This document shows, piece after piece, positions 6,362 to 14,337 of a stretch of DNA of 20,899 bases; within the stretch, counting starts at the first letter, position 1, and each line of letters opens with the position of its first letter. The notes under the pieces are model-generated. The model was not told the origin of the DNA. It searched no databases and worked only from the letters and a program-made list of their open reading frames with translations. The position numbers were made by a program, and so were the translations under genes. The stretch spans positions 1 through 20,899 of IMG/VR virus record IMGVR_UViG_3300014501_000942, one strand, 5' to 3'. The DNA is from a virus.

Positions 6362-6643
6362 ATGTTTCGCATGAATCACACGATGCACAACTCGGTTTCA
6401 AGCGAGAATCGATCGCCTGCGATTTACGAGACGCATGACTTCTACGCCGCCTGCTTCCTCAGGTGCATCGGTTACGATTTGGCCGGCGTTCGTCGCGAAG
6501 GCAAGAGAATGTTTTTCGTTTTCGAAGATCGGCCGGAGCGACCCAGCGATGTCATGGCTTTCTTCAGCGACAAGGCTGTGGTGAAGCCGCTTCGATTTGT
6601 GGCCGCCATTAAGGACATGAAGGCACTGTTGCATAGTACGTAG
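6362..6643 (+). CDS. DUF5659-like small protein
   Basis: About 93 residues from ATG 6362. In-frame ATGs at 6371 and 6383 are equally possible because none has a clear ribosome binding site. The core (YETHDFYAACFLRCIGYDLAGVRREGKRMFFVFED) and the later VKPLRFVAAIKDMKALL resemble DUF5659. As I recall, this is a small domain found in phages and mobile elements; its function is unknown. The gene begins 14 nt after the metallopeptidase stop and is followed 11 nt later by another small gene, so it is probably part of the early operon. The family assignment is from memory of the pattern and is moderate. Confidence 0.6.
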   Translation: MFRMNHTMHNSVSSENRSPAIYETHDFYAACFLRCIGYDLAGVRREGKRMFFVFEDRPERPSDVMAFFSDKAVVKPLRFVAAIKDMKALLHST

Positions 6644-6654
6644 GGCACTGGAGC

Positions 6655-6861
6655 ATGGAAGGTACCAGCGTCGATAGGGGACAACTCGTGAAAGCAATGG
6701 CGAAGATAGACGCTGAGGTCCGTGACGGCCTCAAACACGGCCACTTTGAAATCACGATTACGTGCAGGATCGCCAACAAAGGCGCGCGCGAGCTCGTCGT
6801 AAAGGCCGGGAAAAACCACCGGTACCTCATCGCTGAGGAGGAAGCAAACGCACAGAACTGA
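6655..6861 (+). CDS. Small protein of unknown function
   Basis: I do not recognise this 68-residue protein. It has an N-terminal helix (GQLVKAMAKIDAEVRDGLKHG) and then alternating residues suggesting beta strands (HFEITITCRIANKGARELVVKAGKNHRYLI). It has no membrane segment and a single cysteine. ATG 6655 has GGAG almost touching it; an alternative ATG at 6694 would remove 13 residues. It is co-oriented with and close to its neighbours, consistent with an early phage operon. Confidence 0.5.
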   Translation: MEGTSVDRGQLVKAMAKIDAEVRDGLKHGHFEITITCRIANKGARELVVKAGKNHRYLIAEEEANAQN

Positions 6862-6864
6862 TGA

Positions 6865-6962
6865 CTCCTGCAACAGGAGCGTCACGGCAACCCCATAACC
6901 GATCGCTTACCATCGGCGCGATGCCGAGGTGGAGGGTCACGCAAGCGAGCGCTGAGGCGCTC
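6865..6962. repeat. Two short intergenic hairpins
   Basis: In the 120-bp gap, CTCCTG-CAA-CAGGAG (6865-6879) starts just after the stop of the preceding gene. GAGCGC-TGAG-GCGCTC (6947-6962) lies ahead of the next gene. Neither is followed by a T-run. They may modulate readthrough from the control genes into the replication genes. Confidence 0.35.
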
Positions 6963-6981
6963 TCGCGGCGCACCGCCACCA

Positions 6982-7248
6982 ATGCACGAGCCGACGGACG
7001 ACTTTCTCGATAAAACCCGCACCTTCTGGCAGTCGCGAACTGGTCGTCAGTTGACCGCCGAGGATGCCCGCCAGATCGCGGCGAACGTCAGCGGCTTCCT
7101 GCAAACACTACTCCGCTGGAATCACAACGACACTGATGAATGTAATGTTGCGGTAAGACAAGGCGGTAACCGGAAGAGACAGAAGCGGAAGCGGAACGGG
7201 CCAGCGCCGACTGTCGCAGATGCCGGAAATGAGGGACGTCTGATATGA
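6982..7248 (+). CDS. Small protein coupled to the primase-helicase
   Basis: An 88-residue protein of unknown function. The N-terminal half (FWQSRTGRQLTAEDARQIAANVSGFLQTLLRWN) is a conserved-looking helical pattern that I associate with small proteins of phages and integrative elements. The second half is strongly basic (GGNRKRQKRKRN) and could bind nucleic acid. Its TGA overlaps the ATG of the replication protein (ATGA at 7245-7248), so translation is probably coupled. It has no visible ribosome binding site. A role in replication is inferred only from this coupling. Confidence 0.6.
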   Translation: MHEPTDDFLDKTRTFWQSRTGRQLTAEDARQIAANVSGFLQTLLRWNHNDTDECNVAVRQGGNRKRQKRKRNGPAPTVADAGNEGRLI

Positions 7249-9524
7249 GCGCCCTCGACGCCGCGATCGTGTGGATTGAGAGGGGCTTCTTTCCGGTACC
7301 AGTTCCACACCGGTCCAAGAAACCCATCCTCGATGCGTGGCAAAAACTCGAAATCACCGTCGACGTCGCGGCCCTCTTTTTCAACAGTGCGCCGCAAAAT
7401 ATTGGCGTGCTTCTGGGCGACAAGTTCGGAAGCACTGACATCGACTGCGACTGCGCAGAGGCGATCATCGCAGCCCGTGAGTTCCTCCCGGAAACCGGCC
7501 TGATATTTGGCCGGGAGTCTAAACCCTTCTCGCATTACATCTACCGGGCCGACCCGCCGTTGCGGACGCAACAGTTTCATGACCCGCTAGACCACGCGAC
7601 TCTAATCGAGTTACGCGGATTGTCGTCGGACGGCTCAATCGGTCTTCAGACAGTTGTTCCACCAAGCATCCACGGGACTGGCGAAGCCGTAAGGTTCGAG
7701 CAGGGGTTCGACGGGACTCCGGCAAATGTAGACGCAGATGTGCTTGTGTCGGCGGTTCGCAGGGTGGCGGCGGCTGCACTTCTTTCGCGTCACTGGCCAA
7801 CAAAAGGATCGCGCCATCATGCATTCCTGGCCCTTGCCGGCGTACTCGTGCGCGGTGAGTGGAGCCTCGACGATGCCAAGACGTTTCATCGTGTCATCTA
7901 CAGATCTCTTTGGCCCTCGAACCCCGAACTGGACGCCGCCGACTCAGAAGTCCAGTCCACGTTTGAGAAGTACTCCGCGGGTGGCGAAGTCACTGGCATC
8001 CCTACACTGGTCGAGGTTATCGACAAGAAGGTGGTCGACACCGCCTTACGGTGGTTGGGCATTGAGCGTGCGGAACGCCGCGACTATCACTGGAGCGACA
8101 CCGGAAATGCCGATCGACTGGCAGATTCATACGGGCACGAATTGGTCTATTGCACGGAGCGGAAGAGCTATTACGTGTGGAATGGCCGGCAGTGGCAGTT
8201 CGACGAATTCGTGGAAGTTGAAAGGCGAGCTGAGAAGGCCATTCTGGAAGCATTCGGGGAAGCGAAGCACATCAGCGATGAAGACAAACGCAAGGCGTTC
8301 TTGAGATTCGTGAACAGCTCGTTATCTCGCGCCGCGCTGGCCAACATGATGCATCTCGCCAAGAAGAAGGTTCGGCAAGTCAGTGCGAACGATTTTGATC
8401 GAGACCCGTGGGCGCTGAACACCGAAAACGGAACAGTGGACCTACGAACTGGCACGTTGCGGTCGCATCGACCGGAGGAACTCCTTAGTAGGCTGATTCG
8501 CATCCGTTACGATCCGCATGCCGAGTGCCCACAATTCATGGCCTTCCTGTATCGAATCATGGGCAGCCACCCGGACGCTTCCCAGGGTGAAAACGACCGT
8601 GCTGAGCAGCTCGTGTTCTATCTCCAAAAGGTCTTCGGCTGCGCGGCCACTGGGAAACCAGAAAAACTTCTATTTGTTCTCTACGGTGAGGGCAACAACG
8701 GCAAGACGACTCTACTCGAGGTCGTCAGAGACGCACTTGGTGACAAGGAATATGCTGGGCAGGTTCAGGTCGACAGCCTGATGGTTCGCCCGAAAGAGGC
8801 GATGTCGAACAACGCCGTCAACACGGACCTTGCGGATCTCCAAGGCTGCCGGTTTGTTTCGTCGAGTGAAGTGGAGCAAGGGCAGCGGCTCTCACTCAGC
8901 CGAGTGAAATACTTGACTGGGCTCGGGCAAATCAAGGCGCGGCGCCTCCGCGAGAATATGATCACCTTCCAACCGACCTACAAACTGTTTCTCGATTGCA
9001 ATCACAGGCCGGTTATTACGGACCCGAACGACGCGATTTGGAACCGCGTTAAGTGCATACCGTTCAAGATCCAAATACCGGATGCCGAGATCGACAAAAA
9101 CCTGCCGGCGAAGCTGCGAACTGAGCTTGCGGGCATTCTGCGGTGGATAGTTGAAGGCGCCGTCCTCTACCATCGCGAAGGGCTTGGTGACCCACCCGAC
9201 GTAGCGGCCGCAACCGAGCAGTATCGCCAGGAATCAGACAGGCTCCGCGAATTCTTCGAGGACCGTTGCGTTCTTGCGCTCACGGGCGATGCGGCTTCGT
9301 GGAAGCAAGAGGGGTGCTGGGTGCCAGTCGCGGAGTTGTACGCCGCCTACGCATCCTGGGCCGAGGCCACTGGTAACAAATACCCCCTGTCCAAGGACTC
9401 CTTCGATGAACGCCTACTGAAACTTGGCAGGAAACGCGATCGGGTGAGGCCCGATGGCGGTCGCGACGGCAAGCAAATTCGCGTTTGGCTTGGAATTCGG
9501 TTCAGAACCGGGGAGGACGATTAA
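7245..9524 (+). CDS. Primase-polymerase / SF3 helicase replication protein
   Basis: This 759-residue protein probably primes and unwinds phage DNA. The N-terminal prim-pol domain (about 5-180) shows the metal-binding D65-I-D67 in GSTDIDCD and a later conserved-looking SHYIY around H97. A D5-type N-terminal region follows (about 300-440). The helicase of superfamily 3 (about 440-660) has Walker A GEGNNGKTT at 481-489 and later FVSSSEVEQG and DCNHRPVI motifs. The order prim-pol, D5_N, SF3 helicase is common in prophages and in satellite elements. It overlaps the small gene before it (ATGA). A mirrored set of GTGTGAC repeats begins 8 nt after its stop and may be the origin it acts on; that link is inferred. 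Confidence 0.92.
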   Translation: MSALDAAIVWIERGFFPVPVPHRSKKPILDAWQKLEITVDVAALFFNSAPQNIGVLLGDKFGSTDIDCDCAEAIIAAREFLPETGLIFGRESKPFSHYIYRADPPLRTQQFHDPLDHATLIELRGLSSDGSIGLQTVVPPSIHGTGEAVRFEQGFDGTPANVDADVLVSAVRRVAAAALLSRHWPTKGSRHHAFLALAGVLVRGEWSLDDAKTFHRVIYRSLWPSNPELDAADSEVQSTFEKYSAGGEVTGIPTLVEVIDKKVVDTALRWLGIERAERRDYHWSDTGNADRLADSYGHELVYCTERKSYYVWNGRQWQFDEFVEVERRAEKAILEAFGEAKHISDEDKRKAFLRFVNSSLSRAALANMMHLAKKKVRQVSANDFDRDPWALNTENGTVDLRTGTLRSHRPEELLSRLIRIRYDPHAECPQFMAFLYRIMGSHPDASQGENDRAEQLVFYLQKVFGCAATGKPEKLLFVLYGEGNNGKTTLLEVVRDALGDKEYAGQVQVDSLMVRPKEAMSNNAVNTDLADLQGCRFVSSSEVEQGQRLSLSRVKYLTGLGQIKARRLRENMITFQPTYKLFLDCNHRPVITDPNDAIWNRVKCIPFKIQIPDAEIDKNLPAKLRTELAGILRWIVEGAVLYHREGLGDPPDVAAATEQYRQESDRLREFFEDRCVLALTGDAASWKQEGCWVPVAELYAAYASWAEATGNKYPLSKDSFDERLLKLGRKRDRVRPDGGRDGKQIRVWLGIRFRTGEDD

Positions 9525-9531
9525 CAGCCGC

Positions 9532-9641
9532 GTGTGACGGTGTGACGTGGTGTGACGGCGAATCCTGGAAGTTTTTCGATTGGCCGCATCGCGAATGGTT
9601 TCTTAGTGGTTTTCCTGTCACACGCTGTCACACCGTCACAC
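9532..9641. repeat. Mirrored GTGTGAC repeat cluster
   Basis: GTGTGACG occurs at 9532, 9540 and 9550. Its reverse complement GTCACAC occurs at 9617, 9627 and 9635. The start spacings are 8 and 10 on the left and 10 and 8 on the right, so the two sets form a 25-bp inverted repeat (9532-9556 with 9617-9641) with 22 matches and a 60-bp centre. The cluster lies between the replication protein and the MerR-type gene. It could be a replication origin (iterons) or an operator; the sequence alone does not decide. Confidence 0.7.
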
Positions 9642-9658
9642 CGACCAAGGAATCGTTT

Positions 9659-10075
9659 ATGGAGAATGTGCGTTATAGAACGGCAGAAGTGGCTAGGCTC
9701 GCTGAGGTTACGCTTCGTCAACTTCAAGTTTGGGAGGAGAAGAAGGTCGCGGTAGCATCGCGCTCCGGTCGGGTTCGACTGTACTCAACATCCCAGGCCC
9801 TATTCGTCATCGTAGTGGCCGAATTCCGACGACGCGGCCTATCACTGCAGCGGCTCACGCGGCTCGCAACTGCGCTCCGTCAATTGCTCGAAGATCACGA
9901 CGTGGTTGGCAGCCGACACGCGTGTGCGTTCGTCCTTACCGATGGCCGCCAAGTGCAACTCGGGGATTCTCCAAACAAAACCTTGGAACTTGTTTCAAAC
10001 TTTTTCCGGCCAATTGTGTGTATCAATCTCGCGGAGTGTGTTGAACGTCTTAAGAACACGAGACTTGTGGAATAG
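9659..10075 (+). CDS. MerR-type transcription regulator
   Basis: A 138-residue protein from ATG 9659, which has AAGGA with a 7-nt spacer. A longer in-frame start at 9485 would run through the repeat cluster and overlap the replication gene, so it is rejected. The N-terminus is a MerR winged HTH (YRTAEVARLAEVTLRQLQVWEEKKV, about residues 5-30). A helical segment (FRRRGLSLQRLTRLATALRQLL) and a C-terminal part (AFVLTDGRQVQL) of unknown ligand or role follow. It has no cysteine-rich metal-binding loop. It lies directly behind the mirrored GTGTGAC repeats, so it might bind them and control early or methyltransferase genes. Confidence 0.75.
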   Translation: MENVRYRTAEVARLAEVTLRQLQVWEEKKVAVASRSGRVRLYSTSQALFVIVVAEFRRRGLSLQRLTRLATALRQLLEDHDVVGSRHACAFVLTDGRQVQLGDSPNKTLELVSNFFRPIVCINLAECVERLKNTRLVE

Positions 10076-10099
10076 CGGTTCGCATCTTGCAAGGTCGCC

Positions 10100-10516
10100 A
10101 TGAACGGGAGCACACTTGAAATCAGTCGAGCGACGGGACGCTCGTTAATCCCTTTCCCTCCTACCCTGCCCGAAGTGTCTCGAAGGCCCGAAATGATCCC
10201 GATTTATGCTGCTGACGGTACATCCCTGGGCTTTCGAACTCGCGCGGCGGCTGAACGACTGGTGGCGGGCGGTTTCGTGAAGCCGGCATATGGGCGCAAA
10301 GGGCATCTCAAGGCGATCTTCTTGCGCCGTGAGGATGGAGGTAATCCGGTCGAAACGCACCCTCGCTCCGGTACTCGCTACAGCTTTGTCCAGAATTTGG
10401 ACAACGGCGGACGCTGTTGGAAGCTTCGAGGTGTGGATGGGCGAGACGAGGATGGGAACATTGTGAGCACTCGCGGGGCTTTCCTCCAGGTGCTTGCGGA
10501 TTGTGTCGTCCTGTGA
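10100..10516 (+). CDS. Phage protein of unknown function
   Basis: A 138-residue protein from ATG 10100. An internal ATG at 10193, with GAAGG upstream, would give about 107 residues beginning MIPIYAADG and may be the real start. The core (IPIYAADGTSLGFRTRAAAERLVAGGFVKPAYGRKGHLKAIFLR) looks like a compact folded domain. A second part (YSFVQNLDNGGRCWKLRGVDGRDEDG) has beta character. There are no membrane or metal motifs. It is followed by a gene-poor stretch before the methyltransferases. I cannot assign a function. Confidence 0.55.
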   Translation: MNGSTLEISRATGRSLIPFPPTLPEVSRRPEMIPIYAADGTSLGFRTRAAAERLVAGGFVKPAYGRKGHLKAIFLRREDGGNPVETHPRSGTRYSFVQNLDNGGRCWKLRGVDGRDEDGNIVSTRGAFLQVLADCVVL

Positions 10517-10821
10517 AGCAACGCAGGCAAGTTGGCGGGCGGTACCTCGCTCGCGCTCGTGGAGCATTCGTTCGGAATGGTAAGCTGCCACCCGTTAAAG
10601 CCGTAGGTACTTCCCGGCGCGCGGCGGCGGCGCGTTGAAGAGTAGCGCAACTTCGCTAGCGTCAGCCGAAAAAAGAGGTGGTCGGTGGTCACCTGCCCGG
10701 CGCGCCTGTGGCGGCCGCCCGCCAGCCTGGTAGGACGGGCCAACCCGCCGCGCCTGGGCGCGACGTGGGCCAACAGTGCGCGAAGGGGTGGCCAACGACG
10801 CCGTGGCGAAGTAGTCCAACC
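10517..10821. other. Gene-poor stretch before the methyltransferases
   Basis: About 305 bp without a gene I can support. It is very GC-rich. GGCCAAC occurs three times (10738, 10768, 10790), and CTTCGCTAGCG lies near 10651. A frame opens at GTG 10678 and joins the methyltransferase frame. Its 48 extra residues are Pro/Ala/Gly/Arg-rich without domain character, so I treat this as non-coding, perhaps leader or regulatory sequence. Confidence 0.4.
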
Positions 10822-12366
10822 GTGAACCTCGTGCTCCAAGAACCCGTTTCCATTACGCCCGCACTGGCTCGGCGTATCGAGATATGGCAGGTGGGCCGCC
10901 TGGTGCCGTACGCGCGGAATGCGCGCACGCACTCGGACGCCCAGGTTGCGCAGATCGCGGCATCCATCGCGGAGTTCGGCTTCAACGCCCCAATCCTCGT
11001 GGACAGTAACGCCGGGATCGTCGCCGGCCACGGTCGCCTGCTGGCGGCGCGCAAGTTGGGTCTGCCGGAAGTGCCTGTCGTCGTCCTGGACCATCTCAGC
11101 GACACGCAGAGGCGCGCGTACATCATCGCGGACAACAAGCTCTCGGAGAATGCGGGCTGGGACGAAAAACTCCTGGCCGCGGAACTCACCGATCTGGAGC
11201 ACGAGGGCCTGGACCTCCGGCTCGTTGGATTCTCTGACGAGGAGTTGGAAGCGCTGCTGGCGAATGACGGTGATGGTTCTGAACCGGAAGACGAAGAGCC
11301 GATTCCGGAACCACCCAGCCAGCCAATTACCCAGCCCGGCGACGTGTGGTTGATCGGAAACCATCGGCTGATCTGCGGCGACTGCCGCGACTTCGATGTC
11401 GTCGAGAAGGTCCTCGAGGGGAAGCGCGCGAACGTGGTGATTACTTCGCCGCCCTACGCCACGCAGCGCGAGTACGATTCCACCAGCGGCTTCAAGCCAG
11501 TGCCTCCTGAAAAGTACTGCGATTGGTTTCGCGTTGTCGCCGCCAACATCCAGGCGGTCCTCGCGCCCGACGGCTCGTACTTTCTCAACATCAAACCTCA
11601 CGCCGAGGATGGCGAGCGCAGTTTGTATGTGATGGATCTCGTCCTGGCGCACAAGCGGCAGTGGGGCTGGCGCTTCGTCGATGAACTCTGCTGGCGCAAG
11701 ACTGACAACGGTGTGCCGGGCGGCTGGGGCAATCGCTTTAAAAACGCCTGGGAGCCCGTCTACCATTTCTGTCGCCAACCCGAAATCAAGTTCCGGCCAA
11801 AAGCGGTCGGGCACGTGTCCGAAGATTGCTTCGACTACTCACCCAACAACCCCAAATCGACTTCCGGCAGCGGGCTGCTGGGCACGGGAGCGCGCGGGAC
11901 TGCCGCCCAGAAACCTGGAGCGTCGGACGACGATGGACGCTTTCGTGGCGTTGCGCGCCCGAGCAATGTGATCGAGGCCAGGACGGAATCCAACCAGGGA
12001 TCACACTCCGCTCCTTTTCCACGCGGCCTGGCTGAGTTCTTCGTCAAGGCGTTCACGGACAGCGGAGACGCGGTGTTCGATCCGTTCCTGGGAAGCGGGA
12101 CCACGATGGCCGCCGCGGAAATACTCGGGCGCATCGGATTGGGTTGCGAGATCAGTCCGTCCTATTGCGATGTGATCCTGCGCCGAATCTCGAACCTGAG
12201 CGGCGAGATCCCGGTGCTACTCGGCACCCGTCAGGCGCTCAACGAAGTCGCTACCGCACGCGGCGTCCCGCTTGAGCAGGCTGACAATCCCCGCGCACGA
12301 GACGCCCGGTGCATTCAGCACCACGGGCCGGCACCGTTCTACGGGAGCCGCCGGAAGGTTTCCTGA
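10822..12366 (+). CDS. ParB-domain DNA methyltransferase, TSPPY type
   Basis: This protein of about 514 residues joins a ParB/sulfiredoxin-like N-terminal domain to a beta-class DNA methyltransferase. The ParB part (about 25-150) has GIVAGHGRLLAARKLG. The catalytic motif IV TSPPY is at about 208-212, and the S-adenosylmethionine motif FDPFLGSGTT comes later, at about 419-428, the order of the beta class. SPPY is most often seen in N4-cytosine enzymes, though N6-adenine cannot be excluded. GTG 10822 is chosen over GTG 10678 because the extra residues have low complexity. Neither has a clear ribosome binding site. Four bases separate it from a second enzyme of the same architecture. Such orphan phage enzymes usually protect DNA from host restriction or influence packaging; no nuclease gene is beside it. 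Confidence 0.88.
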   Translation: MNLVLQEPVSITPALARRIEIWQVGRLVPYARNARTHSDAQVAQIAASIAEFGFNAPILVDSNAGIVAGHGRLLAARKLGLPEVPVVVLDHLSDTQRRAYIIADNKLSENAGWDEKLLAAELTDLEHEGLDLRLVGFSDEELEALLANDGDGSEPEDEEPIPEPPSQPITQPGDVWLIGNHRLICGDCRDFDVVEKVLEGKRANVVITSPPYATQREYDSTSGFKPVPPEKYCDWFRVVAANIQAVLAPDGSYFLNIKPHAEDGERSLYVMDLVLAHKRQWGWRFVDELCWRKTDNGVPGGWGNRFKNAWEPVYHFCRQPEIKFRPKAVGHVSEDCFDYSPNNPKSTSGSGLLGTGARGTAAQKPGASDDDGRFRGVARPSNVIEARTESNQGSHSAPFPRGLAEFFVKAFTDSGDAVFDPFLGSGTTMAAAEILGRIGLGCEISPSYCDVILRRISNLSGEIPVLLGTRQALNEVATARGVPLEQADNPRARDARCIQHHGPAPFYGSRRKVS

Positions 12367-12370
12367 GCTT

Positions 12371-13615
12371 ATGAAGACCGAACTCCACGTGCAGCAGTGG
12401 CCAGTTGAAAAACTGATCCCCTACGCCCGCAACGCCCGCACCCACTCCGAGGAGCAGGTGGCGCAGGTGGCTGCCAGCATCATCGAGTTCGGCTGGACGA
12501 ATCCGATCCTGGTCGGCGCGGACGGGGTGATCATCGCTGGCCACGCGCGGTTGGCCGCGGCGAGGAAGCTGAAGCTGACCGAAGTGCCGGTCATCGTCCT
12601 GGATCATCTGACTCCGACGCAGCGCCGGGCCCTCGTGCTCGCGGACAACCGGCTGGCGCTTAGCGCCGGGTGGGACGAGGAGATGCTGCGCGTGGAATTG
12701 GAGTCGCTCGAGGAGGATGGCTTCGACCTCGACCTGGTCGGATTCACCGACGAGGAGGTTGAGGAACTCCTGCGCGATCCGGAGGAGTCCAACGTTGGAC
12801 TGACTGACGACGACGCGATTCCTGAAGAGGAGGAGCACGCGATCACCGTGCTCGGGGACGTCTGGGTGATGGGTGAGCACCGGCTCCTGTGTGGCGATGC
12901 CACCAGCATGGACGCGGTGCAGACGGTCCTCTCCGGCGGCTTGGCCGACATGGTCTTTACGGACCCGCCGTACAACGTCGATTACGAAGGCAAGACCGCC
13001 AAGAAGCTCAAGATCGGCAACGACACGCTGGGCGGCAAGTTCTATGAGTTCCTGCGCGATGCCTGCGCGAACGTGCTGGCGGTAACGAAGGGCGCCATCT
13101 ACATCTGCATGTCATCGTCGGAGCTGCACACGCTCCACCAGGCGTTCACCGACGCCGGCGGCTACTGGTCCACGTTCGTGATCTGGGCGAAGCACCATTT
13201 CACGTTGGGGCGGTCGGACTACCAGCGGCAGTACGAACCGATTCTCTATGGCTGGCGCAAGGGCACGGATCACTTCTGGTGCGGCGCGCGGGACCAGGGC
13301 GATATCTGGTTCATCAAGAGGCCCGCATCGAGCCCGGAGCATCCGACGACGAAGCCGGTGCAGTTGGTAGAGCGCGCGATTCGCAACAGCAGCAAGACGC
13401 GCGACACCATCCTCGATCCGTTCGGCGGATCGGGCACGACGATGATCGCGTGTGAAAAGTCGGGACGGCAGGCGCGGCTGATCGAGTTGGAGCCGAAGTA
13501 CTGCGACGTGATCGTCCGTCGCTGGCAGGCGTTCGCCGGGCGGGAAGCGAAGCTTGAGTCCGACGGGAAAAGCTACCGCGAGGTCGCCGGAGTGCGAAGC
13601 GCAGTGGCAGCGTGA
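12371..13615 (+). CDS. ParB-domain DNA methyltransferase, TDPPY type
   Basis: A 414-residue paralogue of the preceding enzyme. The ParB-like domain (about 5-130) has GVIIAGHARLAAARKL. Motif IV TDPPYNVDYEG is at about 197-207 and the S-adenosylmethionine motif LDPFGGSGTT at about 348-357, again the beta order. DPPY is characteristic of N6-adenine methyltransferases. The linker 135-165 is acidic, as in the first enzyme. ATG 12371 lies 4 nt after the previous stop and aligns with the paralogue's IPYARNARTHS start region; an in-frame upstream ATG at 12272 would overlap the previous gene and is rejected. The two genes probably arose by duplication and then diverged in target base. The stretch HPTTKPVQL is typical of these enzymes. 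Confidence 0.9.
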   Translation: MKTELHVQQWPVEKLIPYARNARTHSEEQVAQVAASIIEFGWTNPILVGADGVIIAGHARLAAARKLKLTEVPVIVLDHLTPTQRRALVLADNRLALSAGWDEEMLRVELESLEEDGFDLDLVGFTDEEVEELLRDPEESNVGLTDDDAIPEEEEHAITVLGDVWVMGEHRLLCGDATSMDAVQTVLSGGLADMVFTDPPYNVDYEGKTAKKLKIGNDTLGGKFYEFLRDACANVLAVTKGAIYICMSSSELHTLHQAFTDAGGYWSTFVIWAKHHFTLGRSDYQRQYEPILYGWRKGTDHFWCGARDQGDIWFIKRPASSPEHPTTKPVQLVERAIRNSSKTRDTILDPFGGSGTTMIACEKSGRQARLIELEPKYCDVIVRRWQAFAGREAKLESDGKSYREVAGVRSAVAA

Positions 13616-13766
13616 GATCGAACGGTGCCGTGCCGAAATCGCGGCTACCGAAGCGTTGCTACTCACCGGCCATACGGACGTTGAGGGTCTTTGCATGGCG
13701 TTGGCTGACTGGTCGGCCGAGTTGAGGATTCTGGAAGCAGAAGCAGAACCGCCGCCGGATCGTTGA
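13554..13766 (+). CDS. Small phage protein, TTG start
   Basis: A 70-residue protein whose only upstream start is TTG 13554, overlapping the methyltransferase by 62 nt. The sequence WQREIERCRAEIAATEALLLTGHTDVEGLCMALADWSAELRIL is a regular helical pattern. I believe it recurs as a small protein in related phages. Function is unknown. Its stop codon lies within the loop of a strong hairpin. The unusual start and the overlap lower confidence; the amino-acid pattern is the main support. Confidence 0.5.
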   Translation: MSPTGKATARSPECEAQWQREIERCRAEIAATEALLLTGHTDVEGLCMALADWSAELRILEAEAEPPPDR

Positions 13767-13778
13767 ACCCGGCGGCGG
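13749..13778. terminator. Hairpin between convergent genes
   Basis: CCGCCGCCGG (13749-13758) and CCGGCGGCGG (13769-13778) form a perfect 10-bp stem with a 10-nt loop, followed by CTTTGGG. It separates the plus-strand methyltransferase operon from the convergent DUF3489 gene and may act in both directions. The T-run is short, so it may be only a moderate terminator. Confidence 0.55.
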
Positions 13779-13803
13779 CTTTGGGTGGGCAGGTGGGAAG
13801 GCT

Positions 13804-14244
13804 CTACTTGGCGACGCGGTACGTCCTCTCGCCAGCCTCGTTCTTGGTGGACTCGACCGTGAGGCCCATTTTCTTGGTGACGTTTCCGCTGATGAATCCC
13901 CGGATGCTGTGGTTCTGCCAGTCGGTGGCCTTGGCGATCTCGGCCATCGTCGCGCCCTTGGGGCGGCGCAAAAGGTCCAGGATGATGTTCTTTTTCGAGA
14001 ACTCACGCGGCACTTTGGCCTCCTTCACTTTGGCGGCCTTCTTGCTGGCGACCTTCGCCTTGGCCTGCTTCTTCGGCGCGGCCTTGGCTTGCTTGGCGGC
14101 TTTCTTCGCGCCCTTGTTGGCCTTGGGCGCGCCCTTCTTCTGGCTGGCCGCCTTCTTCGAGGCGGCCTTCTCCGGCGCGACCTGCGCGCCCTGTTCCGCA
14201 ACGGCGGCGGTTTCGGTGGTGTTGGTAGCTTCTGCGTTCTTCAT
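13804..14244 (-). CDS. DUF3489 protein with Lys/Ala-rich histone-like tail
   Basis: From ATG 14244 this gives 146 residues; an in-frame ATG at 14280 would add 12. A long Lys/Ala-rich segment at the N-terminus (about residues 20-80) resembles histone H1 tails. It is followed by a compact C-terminal domain of the DUF3489 kind (KNIILDLLRRPKGATMAEIAKATDWQNHSIRGFISGNVTKKMGL, then GERTYRVAK), which looks like a winged helix. It probably binds DNA, the tail non-specifically and the domain perhaps specifically. It is the only minus-strand gene between the integrase and the capsid. It is divergent from the terminase genes and convergent with the methyltransferases, as expected of a separately controlled gene or a later insertion. 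The gene is bounded on its 3' side by a strong hairpin. Confidence 0.8.
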   Translation of the reverse strand: MKNAEATNTTETAAVAEQGAQVAPEKAASKKAASQKKGAPKANKGAKKAAKQAKAAPKKQAKAKVASKKAAKVKEAKVPREFSKKNIILDLLRRPKGATMAEIAKATDWQNHSIRGFISGNVTKKMGLTVESTKNEAGERTYRVAK

Positions 14245-14337
14245 GGTGGTGTTTATCCTTTTGGCGGTTGATCCGCGCATGACGATTCATCACTCCGGTG
14301 GCCCCGGAAGGCAAGGGCTTTTTCGGGGAATAAATGC

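Noticed and set aside
9532-9641. CRISPR array
   Set aside because: The repeats are only 7-8 bp, adjacent, and arranged in opposite orientation; no spacers and no cas genes are present.
9485-9658. Longer start for the MerR-type protein
   Set aside because: The extension overlaps the replication gene and translates the repeat cluster, whereas ATG 9659 has a good ribosome binding site and begins the HTH domain.
10678-10821. N-terminal extension of the first methyltransferase
   Set aside because: The 48 residues are Pro/Ala/Gly/Arg-rich, have no counterpart in the paralogue, and the stretch holds repeats instead.
10378-11814. Long 478-residue open frame on the minus strand
   Set aside because: It lies antisense to the ParB-methyltransferase, has no domain character, and the plus-strand frame carries clear catalytic motifs.
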